Source: Flavobacteriales bacterium (lineage in GTDB: Bacteria > Bacteroidota > Bacteroidia > Flavobacteriales_F > PHOS-HE28). From it: a stretch of DNA of 64,000 nt. The translations under genes and the position numbers were made by a program. The notes beneath the pieces were generated by a model. That model saw only the letters and a list, made by a program, of their open reading frames with translations, did not search any database and was not told where the DNA came from. Shown piece after piece: positions 16,760-24,698 of the stretch. The stretch lies in contig JAHDVX010000014.1 in NCBI GenBank assembly GCA_023382455.1, forward strand, positions 28,690-92,689, given 5' to 3'. The stretch's first letter is position 1. The number at the start of each line of letters is the position of its first letter.

Positions 16760-18121
16760 ATGGACATGCAGATGGCCCGCGCCGAAGAAGCCGCGATCCG
16801 GGAAACGGACCAATTGCTGGACCCCGCCTTCCCGTACGGGGAAGACCTGCTGCAGTTCATCTGGGAGCAAGGGCTGTACGACGCCAAGGACCTGCGCACC
16901 ACGGACGGGGCACCGCTGGAAGTGCTGCACGCCGGCCGCGTGCAACTGAACAGCGGCCCGGACCTGCGCGATGCCCAGGTGCGCATCGGCGGGCAGCGCT
17001 GGGCGGGCAATGTGGAGGTCCACTTGCGCACCAGCGACTGGAACGCCCACGGCCACCAGCGCGACCCGGCCTACGACAACGTGGTGCTCCACACCGTGTA
17101 CCTCCACGATGCCGAGGTCCATACCGCCTCGGGCCGCTGCCCGCCCACGGTGGAGCTGCGCGAGCGGATCAACGCGGACAACCTGCACCTGCACCAGTCC
17201 CTGATGGAAAGCCGGATGCCCGTGCCTTGTGCACCGCGACTCGGTGATGTGGACGGTACCCGCATCCGCCTTTGGCTGGAGCGCTTGCTGGTGGAGCGCT
17301 TGGAGCGGAAGGTGGCGCAGGTGGAGGAGGTGTACAGCCGCACCGGCAACGATCCCGGCGAAACCTTGCACCACATGCTGCTGCGCGGCTTGGGAGGCCA
17401 GGTGAATGCCGAGGCCTTCAGCATGCTGGCGCATGCGCTGCCCTTGAAGCTGCTGCTGAAGTACCGCGATGACCGCCGCCGCACCGAGGCGTTGCTCTTC
17501 GGCCAGGCTGGCTTCCTGGAAGCGGAACAGCAAGAGGCCTATCCGGCGGAGCTCCGGCAGGAATACCAATGGCTGCGCGCACTTCACGGCCTGCGCCCGG
17601 TACCGGCCTCCGCCTGGAAGTACGGCCGGCTGCGGCCGCCCAACTTCCCCACCGTGCGCCTGGCCCAATGGGCCGAGCTGATCATCCGTTCCGGCACCAC
17701 CTACGATAGGCTGCTGGCCCACGATGATCCCCGTGTGGTACACGAACTGCTCGGTGTGGAGGCCGCCGGCTATTGGCGCGACCACTTCACCTTCGGCAAG
17801 CCGTCCAGCGCCCGCCCGGGGCTCAAGCGCCTGGGGAAGGCCGCAGTGGATGGCCTGCTGATCAACAGCATCGTGCCCTACCTCTTCGCCATGGGCCGCA
17901 TCCGCGGCCATGCCCCGTGGACGGACCGCGCCATCACGCTCCTGGAGCGGTTGCCCGCCGAGGAGAACAGCATCACACGGATGTGGCGCGGCATCGGCGT
18001 GGAGGCGGCCAACGCGGGCCAAAGCCAGGCCCTGATCGAGCTGAAGGACCGGTGGTGCGCCGAACGCAAGTGCCTGTGCTGCGCCATCGGTACCTGCCTG
18101 CACAAGCAAACCGGGACTTAG
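16760..18121 (+). CDS. DUF2851 family protein
   Basis: 453 residues from ATG 16760 (MDMQMARAEEAAIRETDQLL); the in-frame upstream extension translates the CAAC repeat tract and is not credible. Family features: FLYxW-like start ELLQFIWEQGLYDAKDL, then NSGPDLRDAQVRIGGQRWAG, NVEVHLRTSDWNAHGHQRD and VVLHTVYLHDAEV. The C terminus has a cysteine cluster (CAERKCLCCAIGTCLHK) typical of the family. This conserved Bacteroidota family has no established biochemical role. The 'WxGNVEVHLRSSDW' region resembles a nuclease-like fold, but that is only an impression. It converges with the VWA/T9SS gene. Confidence 0.85.
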   Translation: MDMQMARAEEAAIRETDQLLDPAFPYGEDLLQFIWEQGLYDAKDLRTTDGAPLEVLHAGRVQLNSGPDLRDAQVRIGGQRWAGNVEVHLRTSDWNAHGHQRDPAYDNVVLHTVYLHDAEVHTASGRCPPTVELRERINADNLHLHQSLMESRMPVPCAPRLGDVDGTRIRLWLERLLVERLERKVAQVEEVYSRTGNDPGETLHHMLLRGLGGQVNAEAFSMLAHALPLKLLLKYRDDRRRTEALLFGQAGFLEAEQQEAYPAELRQEYQWLRALHGLRPVPASAWKYGRLRPPNFPTVRLAQWAELIIRSGTTYDRLLAHDDPRVVHELLGVEAAGYWRDHFTFGKPSSARPGLKRLGKAAVDGLLINSIVPYLFAMGRIRGHAPWTDRAITLLERLPAEENSITRMWRGIGVEAANAGQSQALIELKDRWCAERKCLCCAIGTCLHKQTGT

Positions 18122-18202
18122 CTGAACGTTTCCCCAAGGAGTGTCCTCCTTTACCACCCTTGCCGCCCGAACCTCCCTGACCGGTTCACCACAACCTCCC
18201 GC

Positions 18203-20050
18203 TCACTCCCGTTGCAACACCACCTTCCCGCTCAGCCAACGGTCACCCACCGGATACCGGATCAAATAGATGCCCGTGGCATATGCACCCAGGTCAGCCT
18301 CCACGGTCCGGCCTCCTTTCAAGCCCTTCAGCACCTGCAGCACCTTGCCGCCCAAGTCCGTGATGTACAGCGCGGGAATGTCCGTGTCCGCTGTGATGTG
18401 GAGGAGGCCCGTGGTGGGGTTCGGATAGAATGACCAGCGGATCCGCGTACTGTCCGCAGGAGCATCGATCGTGGTAGCCAGGCTGTCGGACAAGGCCGGG
18501 GTGGCCACCAACGAATCCGGTAATTGGAGGTCCAGCTCGGGGATCTGCCGGTCGCAATCGGGCATGTAGGTGAAGCCCTTGAGGATCCGGACCAGCAGGC
18601 CTTGCAGCGATTCCACATCGTAGCGGTCCGTGGTGGGCTGCAGGTGCGAGAGGCCCACGCCGCTGTGGTCCGTGAGGAAGGTGTAGGTGCCGTTGGTGGC
18701 GAGGGCCAGGGTGCGCATCAGGTATTCGGTGGCCTTGTCGATGCCGCTGGCCGCCACCGGGATGATGCGTATGCCCTTGGCCGCCGCCTGACGGGCCAAT
18801 TGCTGCATGCGCGCGGGCATCCGCTGGTCCGGGTGGGGACCGGCGTCCAGCACCAGGAGGAGGATCCGCGCCCGGGCCCCGCTGCTCCAGCTGAGCCGGT
18901 TGATCGCCGAATCCAGCGCCACGTCCACCGCTTCCGGCGTATCGCCGCCGCCGTCGGCACGCTGAGCCCCGATGAAGTTCATGGCCCGGGAAAGCACCCG
19001 GGTGAAATCCATCGAGCGGGTCAGGTACTCCTCGCCCGGGCCCACATCGCGGTAGAACACGTTCGCGAAGCGGAAGTTGAGCCGGTCGCCGATCCGTTTG
19101 GAGCGGAAGATCACCTCGTTCATTTCCGCCGTCAGGAAATCGATCTCGTCCTGCATGGATCCGGTGGCATCCACCACGAAGGCCACGTCCACCAGGTCAC
19201 TGGGGCCGCAGGGCACAGCCAGCGCCAGATGGTTGATGCCGTCCTGGAACGGCTTCGGGGAGGCGATGCGGTGGCTTTGCCCGGCGTACCGCACCTCCAT
19301 GGCTTCAGGCCGGATGGGCGCATGGCCGGTGTCCAGCGCGGACCAGAGCTCGGCCTTGCCGGTATTGTCCGTACGGGCGCGGAAGAGTTCGCGGCCACCT
19401 GGGCCGTGGAGGATCACTTCGGCATCCGCGATCGGCAGGCCGGCCTTGGTCTGAAGGTCCAGCGTGTAGCGGCCGGTGGGGGCGATGGCCCAGATGCTCC
19501 GGGCGTCTGCCAGCGCGCCTTTGTTCAGGTCGCCCCAGAGGTCCCATTTGGCAAAATCGTTCACCTCGCCGGCCGTAAGGATGCCCGCCTCAGCCGCAGG
19601 CCCGGCGCTCCTCCCCATTTTCGTTGCCAAGGGGGAGTAGGCCCGCGTTTCCGCGGAGCGGATGCCGCCCGTCCGGATGGCTTCGGCACGCGGAGGTGCT
19701 CCCAAGCCTCGTGGATCGGTAAAAGCGGGTGCCGCATACGCCGGCCGGTCCGGGTCCGCCTTCACGGTGAAGTCGGCCTTCTCATCGCCCTTCACCCGTA
19801 CCATCCGGTCCGAGGAAATGAAGCCGTCATAGCTCACCACGCAGCGGTACAGGCCCGTGTCCAAGCGTACATCGTAATGGCCCAGGGCATCGGTGAGCAC
19901 CGAGGCCACCAGCTTGTCGCCGCGGTAGATGTCCACGTTGCCGTAGCCCAGTGCGGTGCGGGCCTTGCCGGTGTTCAGGTTGCCGCTGATGGATTGGGCG
20001 GAAGCGGGCCCAAGGACGCACAGCATTACGGCGAGAGGAAGGAAGCGCAT
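18203..20050 (-). CDS. von Willebrand factor A domain protein with T9SS sorting domain
   Basis: 615 residues from ATG 20048-20050 with a signal peptide (MRFLPLAVMLCVLGPASAQ). The next 70 residues are a carboxypeptidase-regulatory-like beta domain (GNVDIYRGDKLVASVLTDAL). A VWA domain spans roughly residues 285-475: the MIDAS site reads VAFVVDATGSMQDEIDFL, with Thr in the D-x-T-G-S form, and RADGGGDTPEAVDVALD follows. The tail is a T9SS type A domain (YPNPTTGLLHITADTDI ... SGKVVLQRE). It should be secreted or surface bound; metal-dependent ligand binding is inferred from the MIDAS residues. The long upstream extension in frame has no signal and was rejected. Confidence 0.88.
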   Translation of the reverse strand: MRFLPLAVMLCVLGPASAQSISGNLNTGKARTALGYGNVDIYRGDKLVASVLTDALGHYDVRLDTGLYRCVVSYDGFISSDRMVRVKGDEKADFTVKADPDRPAYAAPAFTDPRGLGAPPRAEAIRTGGIRSAETRAYSPLATKMGRSAGPAAEAGILTAGEVNDFAKWDLWGDLNKGALADARSIWAIAPTGRYTLDLQTKAGLPIADAEVILHGPGGRELFRARTDNTGKAELWSALDTGHAPIRPEAMEVRYAGQSHRIASPKPFQDGINHLALAVPCGPSDLVDVAFVVDATGSMQDEIDFLTAEMNEVIFRSKRIGDRLNFRFANVFYRDVGPGEEYLTRSMDFTRVLSRAMNFIGAQRADGGGDTPEAVDVALDSAINRLSWSSGARARILLLVLDAGPHPDQRMPARMQQLARQAAAKGIRIIPVAASGIDKATEYLMRTLALATNGTYTFLTDHSGVGLSHLQPTTDRYDVESLQGLLVRILKGFTYMPDCDRQIPELDLQLPDSLVATPALSDSLATTIDAPADSTRIRWSFYPNPTTGLLHITADTDIPALYITDLGGKVLQVLKGLKGGRTVEADLGAYATGIYLIRYPVGDRWLSGKVVLQRE

Positions 20051-20177
20051 GGAAGAAGGAGGATGGTTGGCAGGCTGTACACGCCGGTCGGATCGGGGTT
20101 CATTCCAAGTGGCCGAACCGTGAAAAACGGTGAAGGATTTCCTGCGCCGTTCCGCCCTGCTTACTTTGCGGAAGCAA

Positions 20178-20429
20178 ATGCCCAAGGGGCAGGCTGCCAT
20201 GATCGACCGCATCAAGACCTTCTTCGAACGCCGGGCCTTCGGCGTTTGTGAATGGTGGGCCCACAAGCTCAACATCAAGACCGAGCAGGTGCGGCTCAGC
20301 TTCATCTACCTCAGCTTCGTCACCGTGGGCCTCAACGTGGTGCTCTACCTGATCATGGCCTTCGTGCTCCAGCACAAGGAGCGCATCAAGCAGCCCTTCC
20401 GCAAGCGGAGTACGGTGTGGGAGTGGTGA
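20178..20429 (+). CDS. Small PspC-domain membrane protein
   Basis: About 83 residues from ATG 20178; ATG 20199 (MIDRIKTFFERR) is an equally possible start. The sequence FGVCEWWAHKLNIKTEQVRL followed by a single hydrophobic segment (SFVTVGLNVVLYLIMAFVL) and a basic tail is the PspC fold. Family members are linked to envelope stress. A TTACTTTGC word at 20161-20169 may be its -7 promoter element. The DUF1456 gene follows after five bases and is probably co-transcribed. Confidence 0.8.
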   Translation: MPKGQAAMIDRIKTFFERRAFGVCEWWAHKLNIKTEQVRLSFIYLSFVTVGLNVVLYLIMAFVLQHKERIKQPFRKRSTVWEW

Positions 20430-20434
20430 ACGGC

Positions 20435-20680
20435 ATGACGAACAACGACATCCTGAAGAAGCTGCGCGTGGCCCTCAAGCTGCGCGACACCGACATCGTG
20501 AAGATCCTCAGCCTCGTGGACTTCCACATGACCCTTTCCGAGGTCAACGCGCTTTTCCGCAACGAGGAGCACCCCAACTTCAAGCCCGCCGGCGACCAGG
20601 TGCTGCGCAACTTCCTCAACGGCCTGGTGATCCACTTGCGCGGGCCGATGCCGCCGGGAAAGCGGGAGGGGAAGGGGTGA
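20435..20680 (+). CDS. DUF1456 (YehS-like) protein
   Basis: 81 residues from ATG 20435; a GTG at 20426 is possible. The sequence MTNNDILKKLRVALKLRDTD, EVNALFRNEEHPNFKPAGDQ and VLRNFLNGLVIHLRG is characteristic of DUF1456. E. coli YehS has two copies of this unit and this protein appears to contain one. The function is unknown. It follows the PspC gene closely. The C terminus (PPGKREGKG) is basic and probably disordered. Confidence 0.75.
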   Translation: MTNNDILKKLRVALKLRDTDIVKILSLVDFHMTLSEVNALFRNEEHPNFKPAGDQVLRNFLNGLVIHLRGPMPPGKREGKG

Positions 20681-20731
20681 TGCCGGTGCTTGTTCGTTCT
20701 TAGTTCGTAGTTCTCAGAGGCAGTGGGAAGC

Positions 20732-20774
20732 AACTGCACCTGCCAACTGCACCTGCCAACTGCACCTGCCAACT
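20732..20774. repeat. 13-bp tandem repeat, 3.3 copies
   Basis: The unit AACTGCACCTGCC occurs at 20732-20744, 20745-20757 and 20758-20770, followed by AACT. All three copies are identical. It lies between DUF1456 and the RmlD-like gene, ending 28 bases before that start, so copy-number change could alter promoter spacing (inference). Confidence 0.85.
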
Positions 20775-20801
20775 CCCAACTATCCCCTAAGTTCGCCTTC
20801 C

Positions 20802-21704
20802 ATGAAGATCCTGATCACGGGCAGCAACGGCCTGCTGGGCCAAAAGCTCATCGCCGCCCTGCGCCATGATCCCGAAGTGGAGCTGATCGCCACCTCGCGC
20901 GGCAGCGACCGCACCACGGATCCCTTGGGCTCCCGCTATCGTGACATGGACATCACCAACCGCACCGCCGTGGATGCCGTGATCGAAGACGTGCGGCCGG
21001 ATGTGATCATCCACACGGCGGCCATGACCAACGTGGATGCCTGCGAGCAGGATCCCCCTGCTTGCCGGCTGCAGAACGTGGATGCCACGCAATACCTGGT
21101 GGACGCGGCCAAACGCGCGGGCAGCCATTTCATTTTCCTCAGCACCGATTTCATTTTCGACGGAGAGCACGGACCCTATCGCGAGGAGGATGTCCCCGCG
21201 CCGCTTAGCATCTACGGCCAAAGCAAGCTTGATGGCGAACGGATCGTGCAGGAGGCCGGCCTGCAACGCTGGGCCATCGCGCGCACCATCATCGTCTACG
21301 GCATCGCGCCGGGCCTGAGCCGCAGCAACGTGGTGCTCTGGGCCAAGGACGCCCTGGAGAAGGGCACGCCCATCAAGGTGGTGGACGACCAATGGCGCAT
21401 GCCCACCTTTGCCGAGGACCTGGCCGACGGCTGCATCCGCATCGCCAAGCGCGGTGCCACCGGCATCTTCCACCTCAGCGGCCCGGACGGCATGAGCATC
21501 CTGGAACTCGTGCAGCGCGTGGGCGCTTTCTTCCAGCTGACCACCGACCCGGTCTCCGCCGTAAAGAGCGCCTCGCTGGGCCAGCCCGCCAAGCGTCCGC
21601 CGCGCACCGGCTTCATCCTGGACAAGGCCCGGCGTGAACTGGGCTATGCCCCGCGCAGCTTCGAGGCCGGGCTGGCCGTGCTGCAACGCCAACTGCCCGC
21701 CTGA
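20802..21704 (+). CDS. RmlD-like NAD(P)-dependent sugar-nucleotide reductase
   Basis: 300 residues. The Rossmann start KILITGSNGLLGQKLIAAL binds NAD(P). Further family marks are DVIIHTAAMTNVDACE, FIFLSTDFIFDGEHGPYREE and the catalytic Tyr-x-x-x-Lys in SIYGQSKLDGERIV. This is the dTDP-4-dehydrorhamnose reductase superfamily (extended SDR). There are no other rhamnose or nucleotide-sugar genes here, so the true substrate is open. The next gene starts 11 bases downstream, suggesting co-transcription. Confidence 0.9.
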   Translation: MKILITGSNGLLGQKLIAALRHDPEVELIATSRGSDRTTDPLGSRYRDMDITNRTAVDAVIEDVRPDVIIHTAAMTNVDACEQDPPACRLQNVDATQYLVDAAKRAGSHFIFLSTDFIFDGEHGPYREEDVPAPLSIYGQSKLDGERIVQEAGLQRWAIARTIIVYGIAPGLSRSNVVLWAKDALEKGTPIKVVDDQWRMPTFAEDLADGCIRIAKRGATGIFHLSGPDGMSILELVQRVGAFFQLTTDPVSAVKSASLGQPAKRPPRTGFILDKARRELGYAPRSFEAGLAVLQRQLPA

Positions 21705-21715
21705 TCCCATGCAGC

Positions 21716-22690
21716 ATGGTGCGCCGCCACAACAGGCCCTGGAAGGAACGGCTGAAGGACCTCTTCGCCATGCATCGCGGCGAGCGCCGGGCCTTTGCCG
21801 TCCTGGTGGGCCTGTGCATCATCGCCGCCGGATGGGTCACCTGGGAGCAATGGATACGCCCACCCCTACTGGCCGACCGCGAGCAATTGCAGGTGGTTTG
21901 GGCGTCCATGATGGACAGCACGAAGCAGGATGAACGCCGCCCGGCAAACGCCGAGGACGACATCCGTCCTTTCGCCTTCAACCCGAACGGCTTGCCGATC
22001 GAGCAGTGGGTGGCGCTCGGGCTGAGCGAAAGGCAGGCGGCCTCCATCCACCGCTATGAGGCCCACGGTGGGCGCTTCCGCACCAAGAGCGACCTGGCCC
22101 GCATGCGCGTGGTGGACCCCGACCTCTACGCGCGCTGGGAACCTTTCATCCAGCTGCCGGATTCGCTCACCCGCCGTGGGGGGGACCACCGGCAGGGGCC
22201 CGGAAGGCAGCAGCCGTACAGCCCGGTAGAAGGGGAACAGCGCCCGGATGCCGAGGCGAAGTCCCGGGCCGCCCAGGAGGAGGATCCGGTGGAATTGAAC
22301 ACCGCGGATTCCGCGGCCCTGGTGGCCGTGCGTGGCATCGGCCCGTCATTCGCCCGTGCCATACTGCGCTACCGTGAAAGGCTGGGCGGCTTCCACAGCC
22401 TGGACCAGCTGGCCGAGGTGTACATCCTGCGCGACAAACCGGACGCCGTGCAGCGCTTGAAGCAGGTGCTCACCCTGGATCCGGCGGCCGTGAAGCGGAT
22501 ACCGATCAACAGCTGCACGGTCGAGGAGCTTGGGCCCCACCCCTACATGGGCTGGAAGGTGGCCAAGGCCCTGGTTGCCTACCGCGATGTGCACGGCCCT
22601 TTCCGCCAGCTCGCCGACATCACCGGGTGCGTGCTGGTGACGGACAGCATTCGCGACCGCATGTTGCCCTACCTCACCTTGGGGAATTGA
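21716..22690 (+). CDS. Membrane-anchored helix-hairpin-helix (ComEA-like) protein
   Basis: 324 residues. A basic N terminus is followed by one transmembrane helix ([20 protein letters not shown]), placing the rest outside the cytoplasm. Three helix-hairpin-helix repeats follow: [40 protein letters not shown] with [20 protein letters not shown], and [21 protein letters not shown] low-complexity charged linker joins the first and second. HhH repeats bind DNA backbone without sequence preference. Such proteins may act in DNA uptake like ComEA (inference); no competence genes are adjacent. Confidence 0.85.
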   Translation: MVRRHNRPWKERLKDLFAMHRGERRAFAVLVGLCIIAAGWVTWEQWIRPPLLADREQLQVVWASMMDSTKQDERRPANAEDDIRPFAFNPNGLPIEQWVALGLSERQAASIHRYEAHGGRFRTKSDLARMRVVDPDLYARWEPFIQLPDSLTRRGGDHRQGPGRQQPYSPVEGEQRPDAEAKSRAAQEEDPVELNTADSAALVAVRGIGPSFARAILRYRERLGGFHSLDQLAEVYILRDKPDAVQRLKQVLTLDPAAVKRIPINSCTVEELGPHPYMGWKVAKALVAYRDVHGPFRQLADITGCVLVTDSIRDRMLPYLTLGN

Positions 22691-22965
22691 CCGCCGGACA
22701 GTGCGTGGCGGGAAACGGCTTTAGGGTAGCTCGAAGAACCGCGAATGGATGTCACACGTGGCTATCTTTCGGCCAGACGAGGCGCGACGAAGTGCGGATG
22801 CTGGAGCGAAGTATCCAACTGGGGAGCAACGAAGGATGGCCCAATGAGAGCCACGCGCCCGCAGGGTCGGTGCAAAACACCGATGACGCCGGAACGAGGT
22901 TCTGCGAGGTACCCTTACTTTGCACGTGCAATAAAGACCGCCCCGCAAGGAGCCCCGATAACGAG
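22691..22965. other. 275-bp intergenic region with GA-rich repeats and a hairpin
   Basis: No credible ORF: the frame running into the acyl-CoA dehydrogenase translates without similarity. The region holds three related words, CGACGAAGTGCGGATG, AGCGAAGTATCC and AACGAAGGATGG. A hairpin has stem 22796-22802 paired with 22810-22816 (one G-U) and a seven-base loop. A TTACTTTGC word at 22917-22925 may be the -7 promoter element of the downstream gene. No known riboswitch pattern was recognised. Confidence 0.45.
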
Positions 22966-24108
<1,143 letters not shown>

Positions 24109-24123
24109 TCCAGGAAGGTAGAC

Positions 24124-24543
24124 CTAGTCTCTTTGTGGAATTCTGTCCAGGACCTTATCAGTCAACTCTATCAGGCTTTCCGTCAATTTTTGCAGTACAT
24201 CAATGTGGGCCTTATGCTGTGCGGCCATTTGCTCCAGCATCTCCTTGGGCATCACGTTCACCGTGTTGTAGGCACCATTGGCCAGTTGGTTGTCGTGCAT
24301 GTGCAACACCAATGGATCCGGGCTAATGAGCCACTCAATGCCCACCGCATAGAAGCTAGCGATCTTCCGTAAGTTGCCCAAGTTGATCTTTTCCTCGTTC
24401 TCCTCCCAGCGGCACAAGGTGGAGGCATCAACGCCCAAAGAGTCCGCCACGTATTGTTGGGTATAGTTGTGGCTTAGGCGCAATGTTTTGAGCTTTGAAT
24501 TCCTCAGTGCAACGTGCTCCGCGTCGGGGGTGGGTCTGTGCAT
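24124..24543 (-). CDS. Small XRE-family HTH regulator (cluster A)
   Basis: 139 residues. Residues 12-65 form a Cro/C1-type helix-turn-helix (LKTLRLSHNYTQQYVADSLG, VDASTLCRWEENEEKINLGN). The rest contains IEWLISPDPLVLHMHDNQLA and a helical C terminus with heptad-like leucines (LQKLTESLIELTDKVLDRI), probably for dimerisation. It is transcribed away from the three T9SS cargo genes at 24699-30414, leaving a 155-bp divergent gap with a palindrome. Regulation of those genes or its own promoter is inferred. A minus-strand TAGTTTTG sits seven bases before the ATG. Confidence 0.88.
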   Translation of the reverse strand: MHRPTPDAEHVALRNSKLKTLRLSHNYTQQYVADSLGVDASTLCRWEENEEKINLGNLRKIASFYAVGIEWLISPDPLVLHMHDNQLANGAYNTVNVMPKEMLEQMAAQHKAHIDVLQKLTESLIELTDKVLDRIPQRD

Positions 24544-24550
24544 GATGTCC

Positions 24551-24558
24551 CAAAACTA
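24551..24558 (-). promoter_or_regulatory. Possible -7 promoter element of the cluster A XRE gene
   Basis: The minus strand reads TAGTTTTG, a full match to TAnnTTTG, ending seven bases before the ATG. That spacing implies a nearly leaderless mRNA. No -33 element was identified. Confidence 0.35.
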
Positions 24559-24625
24559 TGCACAGATGTCGGATACTTTGCGGCAATGTGCCCTGCCCGT
24601 TGGTCTGGAGAACTAATGTTTGCTA

Positions 24626-24659
24626 TGCAGGGTGCATCCAACGGTTGGATGGCCCTGCA
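24626..24659. promoter_or_regulatory. Imperfect palindrome in the XRE / T9SS divergent gap (candidate operator)
   Basis: The left half TGCAGGG-TG-CATCCAAC and the right half GTTGGATG-G-CCCTGCA are complementary except for a one-base bulge. It lies 83 bases from the XRE start and 40 bases before the ATG at 24699. It could be an operator for the XRE protein or an RNA hairpin in the leader; the sequence alone does not decide. Confidence 0.45.
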
Positions 24660-24698
24660 ATGCACCAATTACCCCATTCACCCAAACTTCGACCTTTC

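Noticed and set aside
20732..20774. CRISPR array
   Set aside because: The 13-bp units are adjacent with no spacers and there are no cas genes.
22627..22965. N-terminal extension of acyl-CoA dehydrogenase
   Set aside because: The extension overlaps the end of the HhH gene and has no similarity; the family start is at 22966, after an AAGGAG.
22691..22965. Known riboswitch upstream of acyl-CoA dehydrogenase
   Set aside because: None of the conserved boxes of cobalamin, TPP, FMN or SAM riboswitches was recognised.
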